From an uncultured Rivibacter sp. (GTDB taxonomy: Bacteria > Pseudomonadota > Gammaproteobacteria > Burkholderiales > Burkholderiaceae), in the NCBI GenBank assembly GCA_946480925.1, contig CAMLLU010000120.1, positions 1 to 8,538 on the forward strand: 8,538 nucleotides of DNA, in the 5' to 3' direction. The notes under the pieces were generated by a model that was not told the DNA's origin, searched no databases, and saw only the letters and a list, made by a program, of their open reading frames with translations. A program made the position numbers and the translations under genes. Numbering within the stretch: the first letter of the stretch is position 1; each line of letters begins with the position of its first letter. Shown here piece by piece: positions 1-8,538 of this stretch.

Positions 1-858
1 GAGCGCGAGGACCTGTTCGACGCCTATGAGGCCGTGTCCGGTGCACGCATGCATGCGGCCTACTACCGGCCGGGCGGCGTGTACCGCGACCTGCCGGACA
101 CGATGCCGCAGTACAAGGTTTCGAAGATCCGCAATGCCAAGGCGATTGCCAAGCTCAACGAGAACCGCCAGGGATCTCTGCTGGACTTCATCGACGACTT
201 CTGCAGCCGATTCCCAAAGAACGTCGACGACTACGAAACGCTGCTGACCGACAACCGCATCTGGAAGCAGCGCACCGTCGGCATCGGTGTGGTGTCGCCC
301 GAGCGGGCATTGAACATGGGCTTCACCGGCCCGATGCTGCGCGGCTCCGGTGTGCAGTGGGACCTTCGCAAGAAGCAGCCCTACGAGGTGTACGACCGCC
401 TCGACTTCGACATCCCGGTGGGCACCAACGGCGACTGCTACGACCGCTACCTCGTGCGTGTGGAAGAGATGCGCCAGTCCAACCGCATCATCAAGCAGTG
501 TGTGGACTGGCTGCGTGCGAACCCCGGCCCGGTGATCACTGACAACCACAAGGTCGCTCCGCCGTCACGCGTGGACATGAAGACCAACATGGAAGAGCTG
601 ATCCACCACTTCAAGCTCTTCACCGAAGGCTTCCACGTGCCCGAGGGCGAGGCGTATGCCGCGGTCGAACACCCCAAGGGCGAGTTCGGCATCTACATCG
701 TCAGTGACGGTGCCAACAAGCCCTATCGCCTGAAGATCCGCCCGCCCGGTTTCTCGCACCTCGCTGCCATGGACGAGATGTCGCGTGGCCACATGATTGC
801 CGATGCAGTGGCCGTGATCGGCACGATGGACATCGTGTTCGGCGAGATCGACAGATGA
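1..858 (+). CDS. nuoD: NADH-quinone oxidoreductase subunit D (49-kDa subunit), 5'-truncated
   Basis: The reading frame is open from base 1 and gives the last 285 residues of NuoD. Family members of about 417 residues suggest that roughly 130 N-terminal residues lie outside the window. NuoD is a peripheral-arm subunit of Complex I, descended from the large subunit of [NiFe] hydrogenases but lacking the metal site. With NuoB and NuoH it forms the ubiquinone-binding cavity. Visible family segments are [14 protein letters not shown] near the start, [19 protein letters not shown] at fragment residues 141-159, and the C-terminal [17 protein letters not shown] (247-263), ending in FGEIDR. The quinone-contacting His and Tyr of the N-terminal part are not in the window. 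A GTG at 34 is in frame but lies inside conserved sequence, so it is not the start. The stop overlaps the nuoE start as ATGA, which suggests translational coupling. Confidence 0.97.
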   Translation, partial: EREDLFDAYEAVSGARMHAAYYRPGGVYRDLPDTMPQYKVSKIRNAKAIAKLNENRQGSLLDFIDDFCSRFPKNVDDYETLLTDNRIWKQRTVGIGVVSPERALNMGFTGPMLRGSGVQWDLRKKQPYEVYDRLDFDIPVGTNGDCYDRYLVRVEEMRQSNRIIKQCVDWLRANPGPVITDNHKVAPPSRVDMKTNMEELIHHFKLFTEGFHVPEGEAYAAVEHPKGEFGIYIVSDGANKPYRLKIRPPGFSHLAAMDEMSRGHMIADAVAVIGTMDIVFGEIDR

Positions 859-1355
859 GTGCTGCCGCCATGTTCAGCCCTGAAACCTACAAGCGCTTCG
901 ACCGTGAGGTCGCCAAGTACCCGGCCGACCAGAAGCAGTCGGCCGTGATGGCTTGCATGTCCATCGTGCAGCACGAACTCGGCCACGTGTCGCCCGAGAG
1001 CGAGCAGGCGGTGGCCGACTACCTCGGCATGCCGGCCATCGCCGTGCACGAGGTGGTGACCTTCTACAACATGTACAACCAGCAGCCGGTGGGCAAGTTC
1101 AAGCTCAACGTATGCACCAATCTGCCATGTCAGCTGCGTGACGGCCAGACCGCGCTGCAGCACCTGTGCACCAAGCTCGGCGTGGAAGAGGGCGGCACCA
1201 CGGCTGACGGCCTCTTCACCGTGCAGAAGAGTGAGTGCCTCGGCGCGTGCGCCGATTCCCCAGTGATGCTGGTGAACGACCGCCAGATGGTCAGCTTCAT
1301 GAACAACGAGCGGCTCGACGCCCTGATCGAGACGCTCAAGGCCGAGGCTCGTTAA
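855..1355 (+). CDS. nuoE: NADH-quinone oxidoreductase subunit E (24-kDa, 2Fe-2S)
   Basis: A complete 166-residue thioredoxin-like ferredoxin of normal family length. NuoE binds the [2Fe-2S] cluster N1a beside the FMN of NuoF in the NADH-oxidising module of Complex I on the cytoplasmic side. An N-terminal helical region (about residues 8-75, including the conserved [10 protein letters not shown]) precedes the thioredoxin-like domain. The four cluster ligands are C87 and C92 (CTNLPC) and C128 and C132 (CLGAC). The ATG at 855 overlaps the nuoD stop (ATGA). An in-frame ATG at residue 6 is possible but less likely, because the overlapping start fits the coupled operon layout. No strong Shine-Dalgarno sequence precedes it, so translation probably depends on ribosomes finishing nuoD. 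Confidence 0.97.
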   Translation: MSAAAMFSPETYKRFDREVAKYPADQKQSAVMACMSIVQHELGHVSPESEQAVADYLGMPAIAVHEVVTFYNMYNQQPVGKFKLNVCTNLPCQLRDGQTALQHLCTKLGVEEGGTTADGLFTVQKSECLGACADSPVMLVNDRQMVSFMNNERLDALIETLKAEAR

Positions 1356-1359
1356 AGCG

Positions 1360-2697
<1,338 letters not shown>

Positions 2698-2713
2698 TCG
2701 GACCCATACGACC

Positions 2714-5026
2714 ATGGTTGAAATCGAACTCGACGGACAGAAGGTCTCGGTGCCGGAAGGCAGCATGGTGATGCATGCCGCCGACAAGGCCGGCACCTAC
2801 ATCCCGCACTTCTGCTACCACAAGAAGCTCTCCATCGCCGCCAACTGCCGCATGTGCCTGGTGGACGTGGAGAAAGCGCCCAAGCCCATGCCCGCCTGTG
2901 CCACGCCGGTGACGCAGGGCATGATCGTGCGCACCAAGAGCGACAAGGCATTGAAGGCCCAGCAGGGCGTGATGGAGTTCCTGCTGATCAACCACCCGCT
3001 GGATTGCCCGATCTGCGACCAGGGCGGGGAATGCCAGCTGCAGGATCTGGCCGTGGGCTACGGCAAGTCGGCCTCGCGTTATGAAGAGGAAAAGCGCGTC
3101 GTCTTCCACAAGGAAGTCGGCCCGCTGCTCTCGCTCGAGGAAATGACCCGCTGCATCCATTGCACGCGTTGCGTGCGCTTCGGCCAGGAAGTGGCCGGGC
3201 AGATGGAGCTGGGCATGATCCATCGCGGCGAGCACTCCGAGATCACCACCTTCATCGGCAACACCGTCGATTCCGAGCTGTCGGGCAACATGATCGACCT
3301 GTGCCCGGTGGGGGCAATCACCAGCAAGCCGTTCCGCTACAGCTCGCGCACCTGGGAGCTTTCGCGCCGCAAGAGCGTGAGCCCGCACGACTCCACCGGC
3401 GCCAACCTGATCGTGCAGGTCAAGGCTGGAGAGGTGAAGCGTGTGGTGCCGCTGGAGAACGAAGCCGTCAACGAGTGCTGGCTGGCCGATCGCGACCGTT
3501 TCTCGTACGAAGCGATCAACAGCGAAGAGCGTCTCACCACGCCGATGCTCAAGCAAGGCGGTCAGTGGGTGCCGGTTGATTGGACGCAGGCGCTCGAATA
3601 CGTGGCCAACGGCCTGAAGCAGATCAAGGCCGAGCATGGCGCGCAGAGCATCGGCGCGCTGGCAACTGCGCACAGCACGGTGGAAGAGCTGCACCTGCTG
3701 GCCAAGCTCGTGCGTGGCCTGGGGTCCGACAACATCGACCATCGCCTGCGCCATGCCTCGTTCGAAGCGGCCGAAGGTGCGCGCTGGCTGGGCATGCCCA
3801 TTGCTGCACTTTCGACGCTCGATCGCGTCTTCGTGATCGGTTCGTTCCTGCGCAAGGACCATCCGCTGTTTGCGCAGCGCCTGCGCCAGGCCGCCAAGCG
3901 CGGTGCGCAGGTGCACAGCCTGCACGCTGTGGCTGACGACTGGCTGCTGCCAGTGGCGCAACGCCTGATCGCCTCTCCCAGCCGCTGGGTCGCAGCCTTG
4001 GCCGAAGTGGCTGCGGCAGTGGCCATGAGCAAGGGTGTCACCGCGCCGGTGCCGACAGACCCCAGCGCGGCGGCGCAGGCCGTTGCGGCTTCGCTGCTGT
4101 CCGGCCAGAACAAGGCGGTGCTGCTGGGCAATGCCGCGGCACAGCACCCGCAGGCCGAGCAACTGCTGGCGCTGGCGCAATGGATCGCCGAGCAGACTGG
4201 CGCCGGTTGGGGCTATCTCGGCGAAGCAGCCAACAGCGTCGGAGCGCAGCTGGTGGGGGCTCAACCGAAGCAAGGCGGTTTCAACGCCGTACAGATGCTC
4301 GCCCAACCGCTCAAGGCCTACGTGCTGCTCCATGCGGAGTCCGAACTCGATACTGCCAACCCTGCCCAGGCCTTGTCGGCCATGGCGGGTGCCGAGATGG
4401 TCGTCGCGATGACGGCCTTCAAGACCAAGGCGCTCGACTACGCCGACGTGCTGCTGCCAATCGCGCCGTTTGCCGAAACCTCCGGCACCTTCGTCAACAC
4501 TGAAGGGCGCGTGCAGAGCTTCCACGGCGTGGTGAAGCCACGTGGCGAAACCCGCCCGGCCTGGAAGGTGCTGCGCGTGCTGGGTGGCCTGCTCGGCCTG
4601 CAAGGCTTCGCGCAGGAAAGCTCTGACGAAGTGAAGGCCGAAGCACTGGGTGACATCGCGGCGCTGCCAGGCCGGCTCAGCAATCGCACTAAGGCCACCG
4701 CGGCCGTTGCAGCGGCGGCTGAAGGCCTGGAGCGCATTGCCGACGTGCCGATCTACAGCGCCGACGCGCTGGTGCGCCGTGCGCCGTCGCTGCAGTTGAC
4801 GGCGGATGCCCGTCCGCCGGTGGCTTCACTGCCGGCTGCGCTGTGGCAGAGCCTGGGCCTGGTCGAAGGGGCAGAAGTCGTGGTCTCTCAAGGCGATGCT
4901 CGTGCCGTGCTGCAGGCGCGGCTGGACGCCGGCCTCGCGGCCAACACCGTGCGCGTGCCGGCGGGCCACCCGCTGACCGCGACGCTGGGTGCGATGTTCG
5001 GCGCCGTGCGCGTCGAAAAGGCCTGA
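2714..5026 (+). CDS. nuoG: NADH-quinone oxidoreductase subunit G (75-kDa, iron-sulfur)
   Basis: A complete protein of 770 residues. NuoG is the largest peripheral-arm subunit and wires electrons from N3 towards NuoI. The N-terminal ferredoxin domain holds the [2Fe-2S] N1b ligands C34, C45, C48 and C62. H94, C98, C101 and C107 ([14 protein letters not shown]) bind N5, and C147, C150, C153 and C197 bind N4. A molybdopterin-oxidoreductase-like domain follows, without a cofactor, including [17 protein letters not shown] from residue 577 and NTEGR at 595-599. An Ala-rich stretch at 660-671 looks like a linker to a C-terminal beta-type domain (about 693-770). The optional N7 cluster is absent: the ligand positions are S223, D226, A230 and A258. 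The frame is open 43 codons upstream inside nuoF, but MVEIELDGQ at 2714 is where NuoG homology begins. No good Shine-Dalgarno is visible. Confidence 0.97.
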   Translation: MVEIELDGQKVSVPEGSMVMHAADKAGTYIPHFCYHKKLSIAANCRMCLVDVEKAPKPMPACATPVTQGMIVRTKSDKALKAQQGVMEFLLINHPLDCPICDQGGECQLQDLAVGYGKSASRYEEEKRVVFHKEVGPLLSLEEMTRCIHCTRCVRFGQEVAGQMELGMIHRGEHSEITTFIGNTVDSELSGNMIDLCPVGAITSKPFRYSSRTWELSRRKSVSPHDSTGANLIVQVKAGEVKRVVPLENEAVNECWLADRDRFSYEAINSEERLTTPMLKQGGQWVPVDWTQALEYVANGLKQIKAEHGAQSIGALATAHSTVEELHLLAKLVRGLGSDNIDHRLRHASFEAAEGARWLGMPIAALSTLDRVFVIGSFLRKDHPLFAQRLRQAAKRGAQVHSLHAVADDWLLPVAQRLIASPSRWVAALAEVAAAVAMSKGVTAPVPTDPSAAAQAVAASLLSGQNKAVLLGNAAAQHPQAEQLLALAQWIAEQTGAGWGYLGEAANSVGAQLVGAQPKQGGFNAVQMLAQPLKAYVLLHAESELDTANPAQALSAMAGAEMVVAMTAFKTKALDYADVLLPIAPFAETSGTFVNTEGRVQSFHGVVKPRGETRPAWKVLRVLGGLLGLQGFAQESSDEVKAEALGDIAALPGRLSNRTKATAAVAAAAEGLERIADVPIYSADALVRRAPSLQLTADARPPVASLPAALWQSLGLVEGAEVVVSQGDARAVLQARLDAGLAANTVRVPAGHPLTATLGAMFGAVRVEKA

Positions 5027-5029
5027 GGA
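5024..5029 (+). promoter_or_regulatory. Ribosome binding site of nuoH
   Basis: TGAGGA overlaps the nuoG stop codon (5024-5026) and sits 7 bases before the ATG at 5037. It supports that ATG over the in-frame ATG at 4989 inside nuoG. Placing the site on the stop codon fits termination-reinitiation coupling. Confidence 0.75.
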
Positions 5030-5036
5030 CCGCAGC

Positions 5037-6134
5037 ATGATCGAAACCATCAACAACTTCGGCGGTTCGTTGCTCGGCGGTGCCTGGCCGGTGGCCTGGA
5101 CGCTCATCAAGATCGTCTGCGTGCTGTTGCCGCTGCTGGGCTGCGTGGCCTACCTCACGCTGTGGGAGCGCAAGGCCATCGGCTGGTCGCAGATCCGTCC
5201 GGGCCCGAACCGCGTGGGTCCGTTCGGCCTTCTCACGCCGATCGCCGACGCGGTGAAGCTGATCTTCAAGGAGATCATCCTTCCCACGGCTTCGAGCAAG
5301 GGGCTGTTCCTGCTGGGCCCTGTGATGACCATCATGCCTGCCCTTGCCGCATGGGCGGTGATGCCCTTCGGCCCCGATGCGGCGCTGGCCAACATCAACG
5401 CCGGCCTGCTGTTCCTGATGGCCATCACCTCGATGGAGGTCTATGGCGTCATCATCGCCGGCTGGGCGTCCAACTCGAAATACGCCTTCCTCGGTGCGCT
5501 GCGCGCCTCGGCCCAGATGGTGAGTTACGAGATCGCGATGGGTTTCGCGCTCGTCGTGGTGCTCATGGTGAGCGGCACGCTCAACATGAGCGAGATCGTG
5601 CTGGCGCAGGGCAGGGGCTGGTTCGCCGAGCATGGCTTGACCTTCCTGTCATGGAACTGGCTGCCGCTGCTGCCCATCTTCATCGTCTACTTCATCTCGG
5701 GCCTGGCCGAAACCAATCGCCACCCGTTCGACGTGGTGGAAGGTGAATCCGAAATCGTGGCTGGCCACATGATCGAGTACTCGGGCATGGCCTTCGCGAT
5801 GTTCTTCCTGGCCGAGTACGCGAACATGATCCTCGTATCGGCCCTGGCCGTGGTCATGTTCCTGGGTGGCTGGATGGCGCCGGTGTCGTTCTCGCTGTTC
5901 GGCATGGATACGCCGCAGTGGATCCAAAACAGCATGTGGTTCTGGAACTGGTTCTGGCTGTTTGCCAAGACCTTCGTGGTCGTCACGATGTTCCTGTGGG
6001 TGCGCTCGACTTTCCCGCGCTTCCGTTACGACCAGATCATGCGTCTGGGCTGGAAGATCTTCATCCCGGTCACCTTGGTGTGGCTGGTGGTCGTGGGCTT
6101 GTGGATCCAGTCGCCCTGGAACATCTGGAAGTAA
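5037..6134 (+). CDS. nuoH: NADH-quinone oxidoreductase subunit H (ND1-like membrane subunit)
   Basis: A complete 365-residue polytopic inner-membrane protein of slightly above typical length. NuoH (ND1) joins the membrane arm to the peripheral arm, lines the quinone tunnel and starts the chain of charged residues that leads to the proton pumps. About eight membrane segments can be read, roughly at 19-42, 92-110, 122-142, 162-181, 209-228, 254-281, 306-326 and 343-360. The family signature [21 protein letters not shown] starts at E44. The acidic loop carries [18 protein letters not shown] with E225, D232, E235, E237 and E239. Further conserved-type acids include E134 and E165. The gene starts 10 bases after nuoG. 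The protein lacks iron-sulfur motifs, as expected. Confidence 0.98.
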   Translation: MIETINNFGGSLLGGAWPVAWTLIKIVCVLLPLLGCVAYLTLWERKAIGWSQIRPGPNRVGPFGLLTPIADAVKLIFKEIILPTASSKGLFLLGPVMTIMPALAAWAVMPFGPDAALANINAGLLFLMAITSMEVYGVIIAGWASNSKYAFLGALRASAQMVSYEIAMGFALVVVLMVSGTLNMSEIVLAQGRGWFAEHGLTFLSWNWLPLLPIFIVYFISGLAETNRHPFDVVEGESEIVAGHMIEYSGMAFAMFFLAEYANMILVSALAVVMFLGGWMAPVSFSLFGMDTPQWIQNSMWFWNWFWLFAKTFVVVTMFLWVRSTFPRFRYDQIMRLGWKIFIPVTLVWLVVVGLWIQSPWNIWK

Positions 6135-6140
6135 GCATTC

Positions 6141-6147
6141 AAAGGAG
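6141..6147 (+). promoter_or_regulatory. Ribosome binding site of nuoI
   Basis: AAAGGAG lies in the 21-base nuoH-nuoI gap and is 8 bases upstream of the ATG at 6156. It is one of the two strongest Shine-Dalgarno matches in the window and fixes the nuoI start. Confidence 0.85.
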
Positions 6148-6155
6148 CACGCGCC

Positions 6156-6653
6156 ATGTCCGCAGTGGCTTCGGTCAAAGAGTTTTTCAATACCTTCCTG
6201 CTCACCGAGTTGTTCAAGGGTATGAAGCTGACGGGTCGTCACTTCTTGTCTCCGCACATCACGGTGCAGTTCCCTGAAGAGAAGACGCCGCTGTCTCCTC
6301 GCTTCCGCGGCCTGCACGCGCTGCGCCGCTACGAAAACGGCGAAGAGCGCTGCATCGCCTGCAAGCTGTGCGAAGCGGTGTGCCCGGCGCTGGCCATCAC
6401 GATCGAGTCCGACGTGCGCGACGACGGCAGCCGCCGCACCACGCGCTACGACATCGACCTGACCAAGTGCATCTTCTGCGGCTTCTGCGAAGAAAGCTGC
6501 CCGGTCGACTCGATCGTCGAAACGCACATCCTCGAGTACCACGGCGAAAAGCGCGGTGATCTGTACTTCACCAAAGAGATGCTGCTGGCCGTGGGCGACC
6601 GCTACGAGAAGGAAATCGCCGCGAACAAGGAGGCGGACGCGAAGTACCGCTGA
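6156..6653 (+). CDS. nuoI: NADH-quinone oxidoreductase subunit I (23-kDa, TYKY-type ferredoxin)
   Basis: A complete 165-residue 8Fe-8S ferredoxin-like subunit. NuoI carries [4Fe-4S] clusters N6a and N6b, which link the NADH module (NuoG) to N2 in NuoB next to the quinone site. An amphipathic N-terminal helix (about residues 5-24) probably lies on the membrane surface against NuoH. The two cluster motifs are C66, C69, C72, C76 ([12 protein letters not shown]) and C105, C108, C111, C115 ([12 protein letters not shown]). In each pair the last Cys serves the other cluster, as in bacterial ferredoxins. The start is set by the strong ribosome binding site at 6141-6147. The stop codon lies at the foot of the first of three stem-loops that fill the spacer before nuoJ. 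Confidence 0.98.
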   Translation: MSAVASVKEFFNTFLLTELFKGMKLTGRHFLSPHITVQFPEEKTPLSPRFRGLHALRRYENGEERCIACKLCEAVCPALAITIESDVRDDGSRRTTRYDIDLTKCIFCGFCEESCPVDSIVETHILEYHGEKRGDLYFTKEMLLAVGDRYEKEIAANKEADAKYR

Positions 6654-6668
6654 AGGGCCCAGCCCTTC
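6652..6668 (+). other. Potential stem-loop 1 of the nuoI-nuoJ spacer
   Basis: A perfect 7-base inverted repeat: GAAGGGC (6652-6658) pairs with GCCCTTC (6662-6668) around a 3-base loop, CCA. The left arm overlaps the last two bases of the nuoI TGA stop codon. No T-run follows, so this is not a classical intrinsic terminator. It may be an mRNA stability or processing element, or chance in GC-rich DNA. Confidence 0.5.
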
Positions 6669-6686
6669 TCGCCAGCCGCAAGGCGA
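6669..6686 (+). other. Potential stem-loop 2 of the nuoI-nuoJ spacer
   Basis: TCGCC (6669-6673) can pair with GGCGA (6682-6686) around an 8-base loop. It directly abuts stem-loop 1. A 5-base stem alone is weak evidence. It is listed because it fills the space between two stronger hairpins. Confidence 0.3.
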
Positions 6687-6687
6687 T

Positions 6688-6711
6688 GGGCCGCGCAGGA
6701 CTGCGCGGCCC
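6688..6711 (+). other. Potential stem-loop 3 of the nuoI-nuoJ spacer (strong GC hairpin)
   Basis: A perfect 10-base inverted repeat: GGGCCGCGCA (6688-6697) pairs with TGCGCGGCCC (6702-6711) around a GGAC loop. Nine of the ten pairs are G-C, so it should be very stable in RNA. It ends 16 bases before the nuoJ ATG and is followed by GCTTCACGAGA, not a T-run, so intrinsic termination is unlikely. Possible roles are protection of the upstream mRNA 3' end after cleavage, an RNase processing site, or tuning of nuoJ translation. A Rho-dependent or attenuating effect cannot be excluded. Confidence 0.6.
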
Positions 6712-6727
6712 GCTTCACGAGAACGAC

Positions 6728-7372
6728 ATGGATACCAAGACCGCGCTCTTTTTCGTCTTTTCAGCGATCCTGCTGTTCGCCTCATTCAGGGTGATCACGG
6801 CTCGCAACCCCGTGCACGCGGCGCTGTTCCTCGTGCTGGCCTTCTTCAACGCGGCCTGCGTGTGGATGCTGCTGGAAGCCGAGTTCCTGGCCATCGCCCT
6901 GGTGCTCGTCTACGTCGGCGCCGTGATGGTGCTGTTCCTGTTCGTGCTGATGATGCTCGACATCAACGTCGATGCGTTGCGGCAGGGCTTCTGGAAGCAC
7001 TTCCCGGTTGCGGGCTTCGTGGGCGTGGTCATCGCCGTCGAAATGGCCTGGGTGCTGATGCGCGGCTTCAACCTGCCCGAGCCCAAGGCGCTGGCACCTG
7101 AGCTCGCCAGGCTTGGCAACACCAAGCTGCTGGGCGTGGAGGTCTACACGCAGTACCTGTACCCGCTGCAGATCGCAGCGGTGATCCTGCTGGTGGCCAT
7201 CATCGCTGCCATTGCGCTCACGCTGCGTCGCCGCAAGGACTCCCGCTACATCGACCCGGCCCAGCAGGTCAAGGTCAAGAAGGCGGACCGCCTGCGCGTG
7301 CTCAACATGAAGCCCGAAGTGGCGCCGCCGCCTGCCGCGCCCGAAGCCAACAACGCCGGAGGCCAGGCATGA
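6728..7372 (+). CDS. nuoJ: NADH-quinone oxidoreductase subunit J (ND6-like membrane subunit)
   Basis: A complete 214-residue inner-membrane protein. NuoJ (ND6) packs beside NuoK and NuoA in the membrane arm, and its third helix helps couple quinone chemistry to proton movement. Five membrane segments are readable, at about 6-24, 30-49, 53-77, 93-111 and 146-166. The third contains the conserved [18 protein letters not shown] (60-77), which includes Y62 and the glycine of the helix irregularity. The C-terminal part (167-214) is charged and then Pro/Ala-rich ([10 protein letters not shown]), predicted to be disordered. The ATG at 6728 was chosen because [11 protein letters not shown] is where family similarity begins. 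An in-frame ATG at 6686 would add 14 residues encoded by the hairpin. Only a weak purine-rich element (ACGAGA, 6718-6723) precedes it. It overlaps nuoK by ATGA. Confidence 0.96.
   Translation: MDTKTALFFVFSAILLFASFRVITARNPVHAALFLVLAFFNAACVWMLLEAEFLAIALVLVYVGAVMVLFLFVLMMLDINVDALRQGFWKHFPVAGFVGVVIAVEMAWVLMRGFNLPEPKALAPELARLGNTKLLGVEVYTQYLYPLQIAAVILLVAIIAAIALTLRRRKDSRYIDPAQQVKVKKADRLRVLNMKPEVAPPPAAPEANNAGGQA
7358..7362 (+). promoter_or_regulatory. Ribosome binding site of nuoK
   Basis: GGAGG within the last codons of nuoJ, 6 bases before the nuoK ATG at 7369. It supports this start and, with the ATGA overlap, coupled translation of nuoJ and nuoK. Confidence 0.8.
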
Positions 7373-7680
7373 GCCACATCACGCTTGGACACTACCTGTC
7401 GCTCGGCGGCATCCTGTTCGCGATGTCGGTCATCGGCATCTTCCTGAACCGCAAGAACCTGATCGTGCTGCTCATGTGCATCGAACTGATGCTGCTGGCG
7501 GTCAACCTGAACTTCGTAGCCTTCTCCCACTACCTGGGCGACATGGCGGGGCAGGTGTTCGTGTTCTTCATCCTGACCGTCGCGGCGGCCGAGTCGGCCA
7601 TCGGCCTGGCCATCCTGGTGGTGCTGTTCCGCAACCGCTCGACCATCAACGTCGACGAACTCGACGCGCTCAAAGGCTGA
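7369..7680 (+). CDS. nuoK: NADH-quinone oxidoreductase subunit K (ND4L-like membrane subunit)
   Basis: A complete 103-residue inner-membrane protein of the usual length. NuoK (ND4L) is a three-helix subunit related to MrpC antiporter subunits and forms part of the proton channel next to NuoJ and NuoN. Membrane segments lie at about 5-26, 30-50 and 61-87. The two membrane-embedded acids needed for proton transfer in the family are present: E39 in [13 protein letters not shown] and E75 in [14 protein letters not shown] (equivalent to E36 and E72 of E. coli NuoK). The ATG overlaps the nuoJ stop (ATGA) and has a good ribosome binding site 6 bases upstream. Confidence 0.98.
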   Translation: MSHITLGHYLSLGGILFAMSVIGIFLNRKNLIVLLMCIELMLLAVNLNFVAFSHYLGDMAGQVFVFFILTVAAAESAIGLAILVVLFRNRSTINVDELDALKG

Positions 7681-7681
7681 C

Positions 7682-7688
7682 GAGGGAG
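7682..7688 (+). promoter_or_regulatory. Ribosome binding site of nuoL
   Basis: GAGGGAG sits just after the nuoK stop. The 11-base A-rich spacer (AACAACAAC) before the ATG at 7700 is longer than the usual 5 to 9 bases. No other in-frame start lies nearby, and MTQLSQNLLIAVPAAPL matches the start expected for NuoL. Confidence 0.65.
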
Positions 7689-7699
7689 CGAACAACAAC

Positions 7700-8538
7700 A
7701 TGACTCAACTCTCCCAGAACCTGTTGATCGCCGTGCCGGCGGCGCCGCTCGTCGGCTCCATCGTGGCTGGTCTGTTCGGCAAGGCTGTCGGCCGCCGCGG
7801 CGCGCACATCGTCACCATCCTCGGCGTGCTCATTTCCTTCATCATCTCTGCGATGGTGCTGAAGGCCGTGGCCGTGGACGGTGCGCGCTTCAACGAGACC
7901 GTCTACGAATGGATGGTGGTTGGGGGCATCAAGATGGAAGTCGGCTTCCTGATCGATGGCCTGACTGCCATGATGATGTGCGTGGTGACCTTCGTGTCGC
8001 TGATGGTGCACATCTACACCATCGGCTACATGGAAGAAGACCCGGGCTACCAGCGCTTCTTCTCCTACATCTCGCTGTTCACCTTCTCGATGTTGATGCT
8101 CGTGATGAGCAACAACTTCCTGCAGCTGTTCTTCGGCTGGGAGGCGGTGGGCCTGGTGTCGTACCTGCTGATCGGCTTCTGGTTCAAGAAGAAGACGGCC
8201 ATCTTCGCGAACATGAAGGCCTTCCTGGTCAACCGGGTCGGCGACTTCGGCTTCATCCTGGGCATCGGCCTGATCGTGGCCTACGCCGGCACGCTCAACT
8301 ACGGCGAGGCCTTCGCCAAGGGCGCCGAACTGGCCGGCCTCAACTTCCCGCTGCCGCTGTGGGGCGGCGAGTGGATGCTGATCACGGTCATCTGCATCTG
8401 CCTGTTCATCGGCGCCATGGGCAAGAGCGCGCAGTTCCCGCTGCACGTGTGGCTGCCCGACTCGATGGAAGGCCCGACGCCGATCTCCGCGCTGATCCAC
8501 GCCGCCACCATGGTGACGGCCGGCATCTTCATGGTGGC
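7700..8538 (+). CDS. nuoL: NADH-quinone oxidoreductase subunit L (ND5-like proton pump), 3'-truncated
   Basis: The first 279 residues of NuoL are present, and the frame is open to the window edge. Family members are about 610-690 residues, so more than half is missing. NuoL (ND5) is the distal antiporter-like proton-pumping subunit of the membrane arm, homologous to MrpA. Several hydrophobic helices are visible, for example about 6-27, 36-57, 83-108, 120-139, 142-160, 181-198 and 226-241. Key polar residues of the channel can be read: E148 in FFGWEAVGLVSYLL (E144 of E. coli), D182 in NRVGDFGF (D178 of E. coli) and K242 in GAMGKSAQFPLHVWLPD (K229 of E. coli). H267 lies in the conserved ALIHAATMVTAG. 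The start is 19 bases after nuoK. nuoM and nuoN would be expected next, outside the window. Confidence 0.97.
   Translation, partial: MTQLSQNLLIAVPAAPLVGSIVAGLFGKAVGRRGAHIVTILGVLISFIISAMVLKAVAVDGARFNETVYEWMVVGGIKMEVGFLIDGLTAMMMCVVTFVSLMVHIYTIGYMEEDPGYQRFFSYISLFTFSMLMLVMSNNFLQLFFGWEAVGLVSYLLIGFWFKKKTAIFANMKAFLVNRVGDFGFILGIGLIVAYAGTLNYGEAFAKGAELAGLNFPLPLWGGEWMLITVICICLFIGAMGKSAQFPLHVWLPDSMEGPTPISALIHAATMVTAGIFMV

Noticed and set aside
34..36. GTG as a possible start of nuoD.
   Set aside because: The frame is open to base 1 and conserved NuoD sequence continues upstream ([11 protein letters not shown]), so the gene is cut by the window edge.
4691..4726. An Ala-rich repeat-like tract within nuoG.
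   Set aside because: It encodes a short [12 protein letters not shown] linker between domains, with mixed codons and no true nucleotide repeat unit. Such linkers are common in GC-rich genomes.
4989..5036. An in-frame upstream ATG that would extend NuoH by 16 residues into nuoG.
   Set aside because: The ATG at 5037 has a ribosome binding site 7 bases upstream and gives the expected NuoH start. The extension is a nuoG shadow.
6652..6711. An intrinsic transcription terminator between nuoI and nuoJ.
   Set aside because: The hairpins are strong but no T-run follows any of them, and the downstream genes nuoJ, nuoK and nuoL need the same transcript. Simple Rho-independent termination is not supported.
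6686..6727. An in-frame ATG that would extend NuoJ by 14 residues.
   Set aside because: The extra residues are encoded by the stem-loop region, have no ribosome binding site, and precede the normal NuoJ start [11 protein letters not shown].

Overview
This is an internal piece of a respiratory Complex I (proton-pumping NADH:ubiquinone oxidoreductase, NDH-1) operon. It runs on the + strand from the middle of nuoD to the middle of nuoL. The base composition is high in G+C with a strong third-position G/C bias. nuoD is a separate gene starting outside the window rather than visibly fused to nuoC, and the gene order is D-E-F-G-H-I-J-K-L. The protein wording (for example the NuoF N-terminus and the NuoG ferredoxin domain) looks like a betaproteobacterium of the order Burkholderiales. 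Family or genus cannot be fixed from the sequence alone.

Layout: nuoD (1-858, 5' end missing), nuoE (855-1355), nuoF (1360-2697), nuoG (2714-5026), nuoH (5037-6134), nuoI (6156-6653), a 74-base intercistronic spacer with three consecutive potential stem-loops (6652-6711), nuoJ (6728-7372), nuoK (7369-7680) and nuoL (7700-8538, 3' end missing). nuoD/nuoE and nuoJ/nuoK overlap by ATGA. The other junctions are 4 to 21 bases apart, except nuoI-nuoJ. No promoter, intrinsic terminator with a T-run, tRNA, insertion sequence or CRISPR array is visible, so the window is one part of a longer transcript that begins upstream and ends downstream.

How the genes work together: NuoF (FMN, cluster N3, NADH site), NuoE (N1a) and NuoG (N1b, N4, N5) form the NADH-oxidising module. 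NuoD and NuoI (N6a, N6b) belong to the connecting module that carries electrons to quinone at the NuoD/NuoB/NuoH interface. NuoH, NuoJ, NuoK and NuoL are membrane-arm subunits that couple quinone reduction to proton translocation. All iron-sulfur ligands expected for N1a, N1b, N3, N4, N5, N6a and N6b can be read in the translations. The optional N7 cluster of NuoG has lost all four ligands. Every gene looks intact apart from the two cut by the window edges.

I found no evidence of a previously undescribed system. The only structure not explained by coding is the nuoI-nuoJ spacer with its stem-loops.
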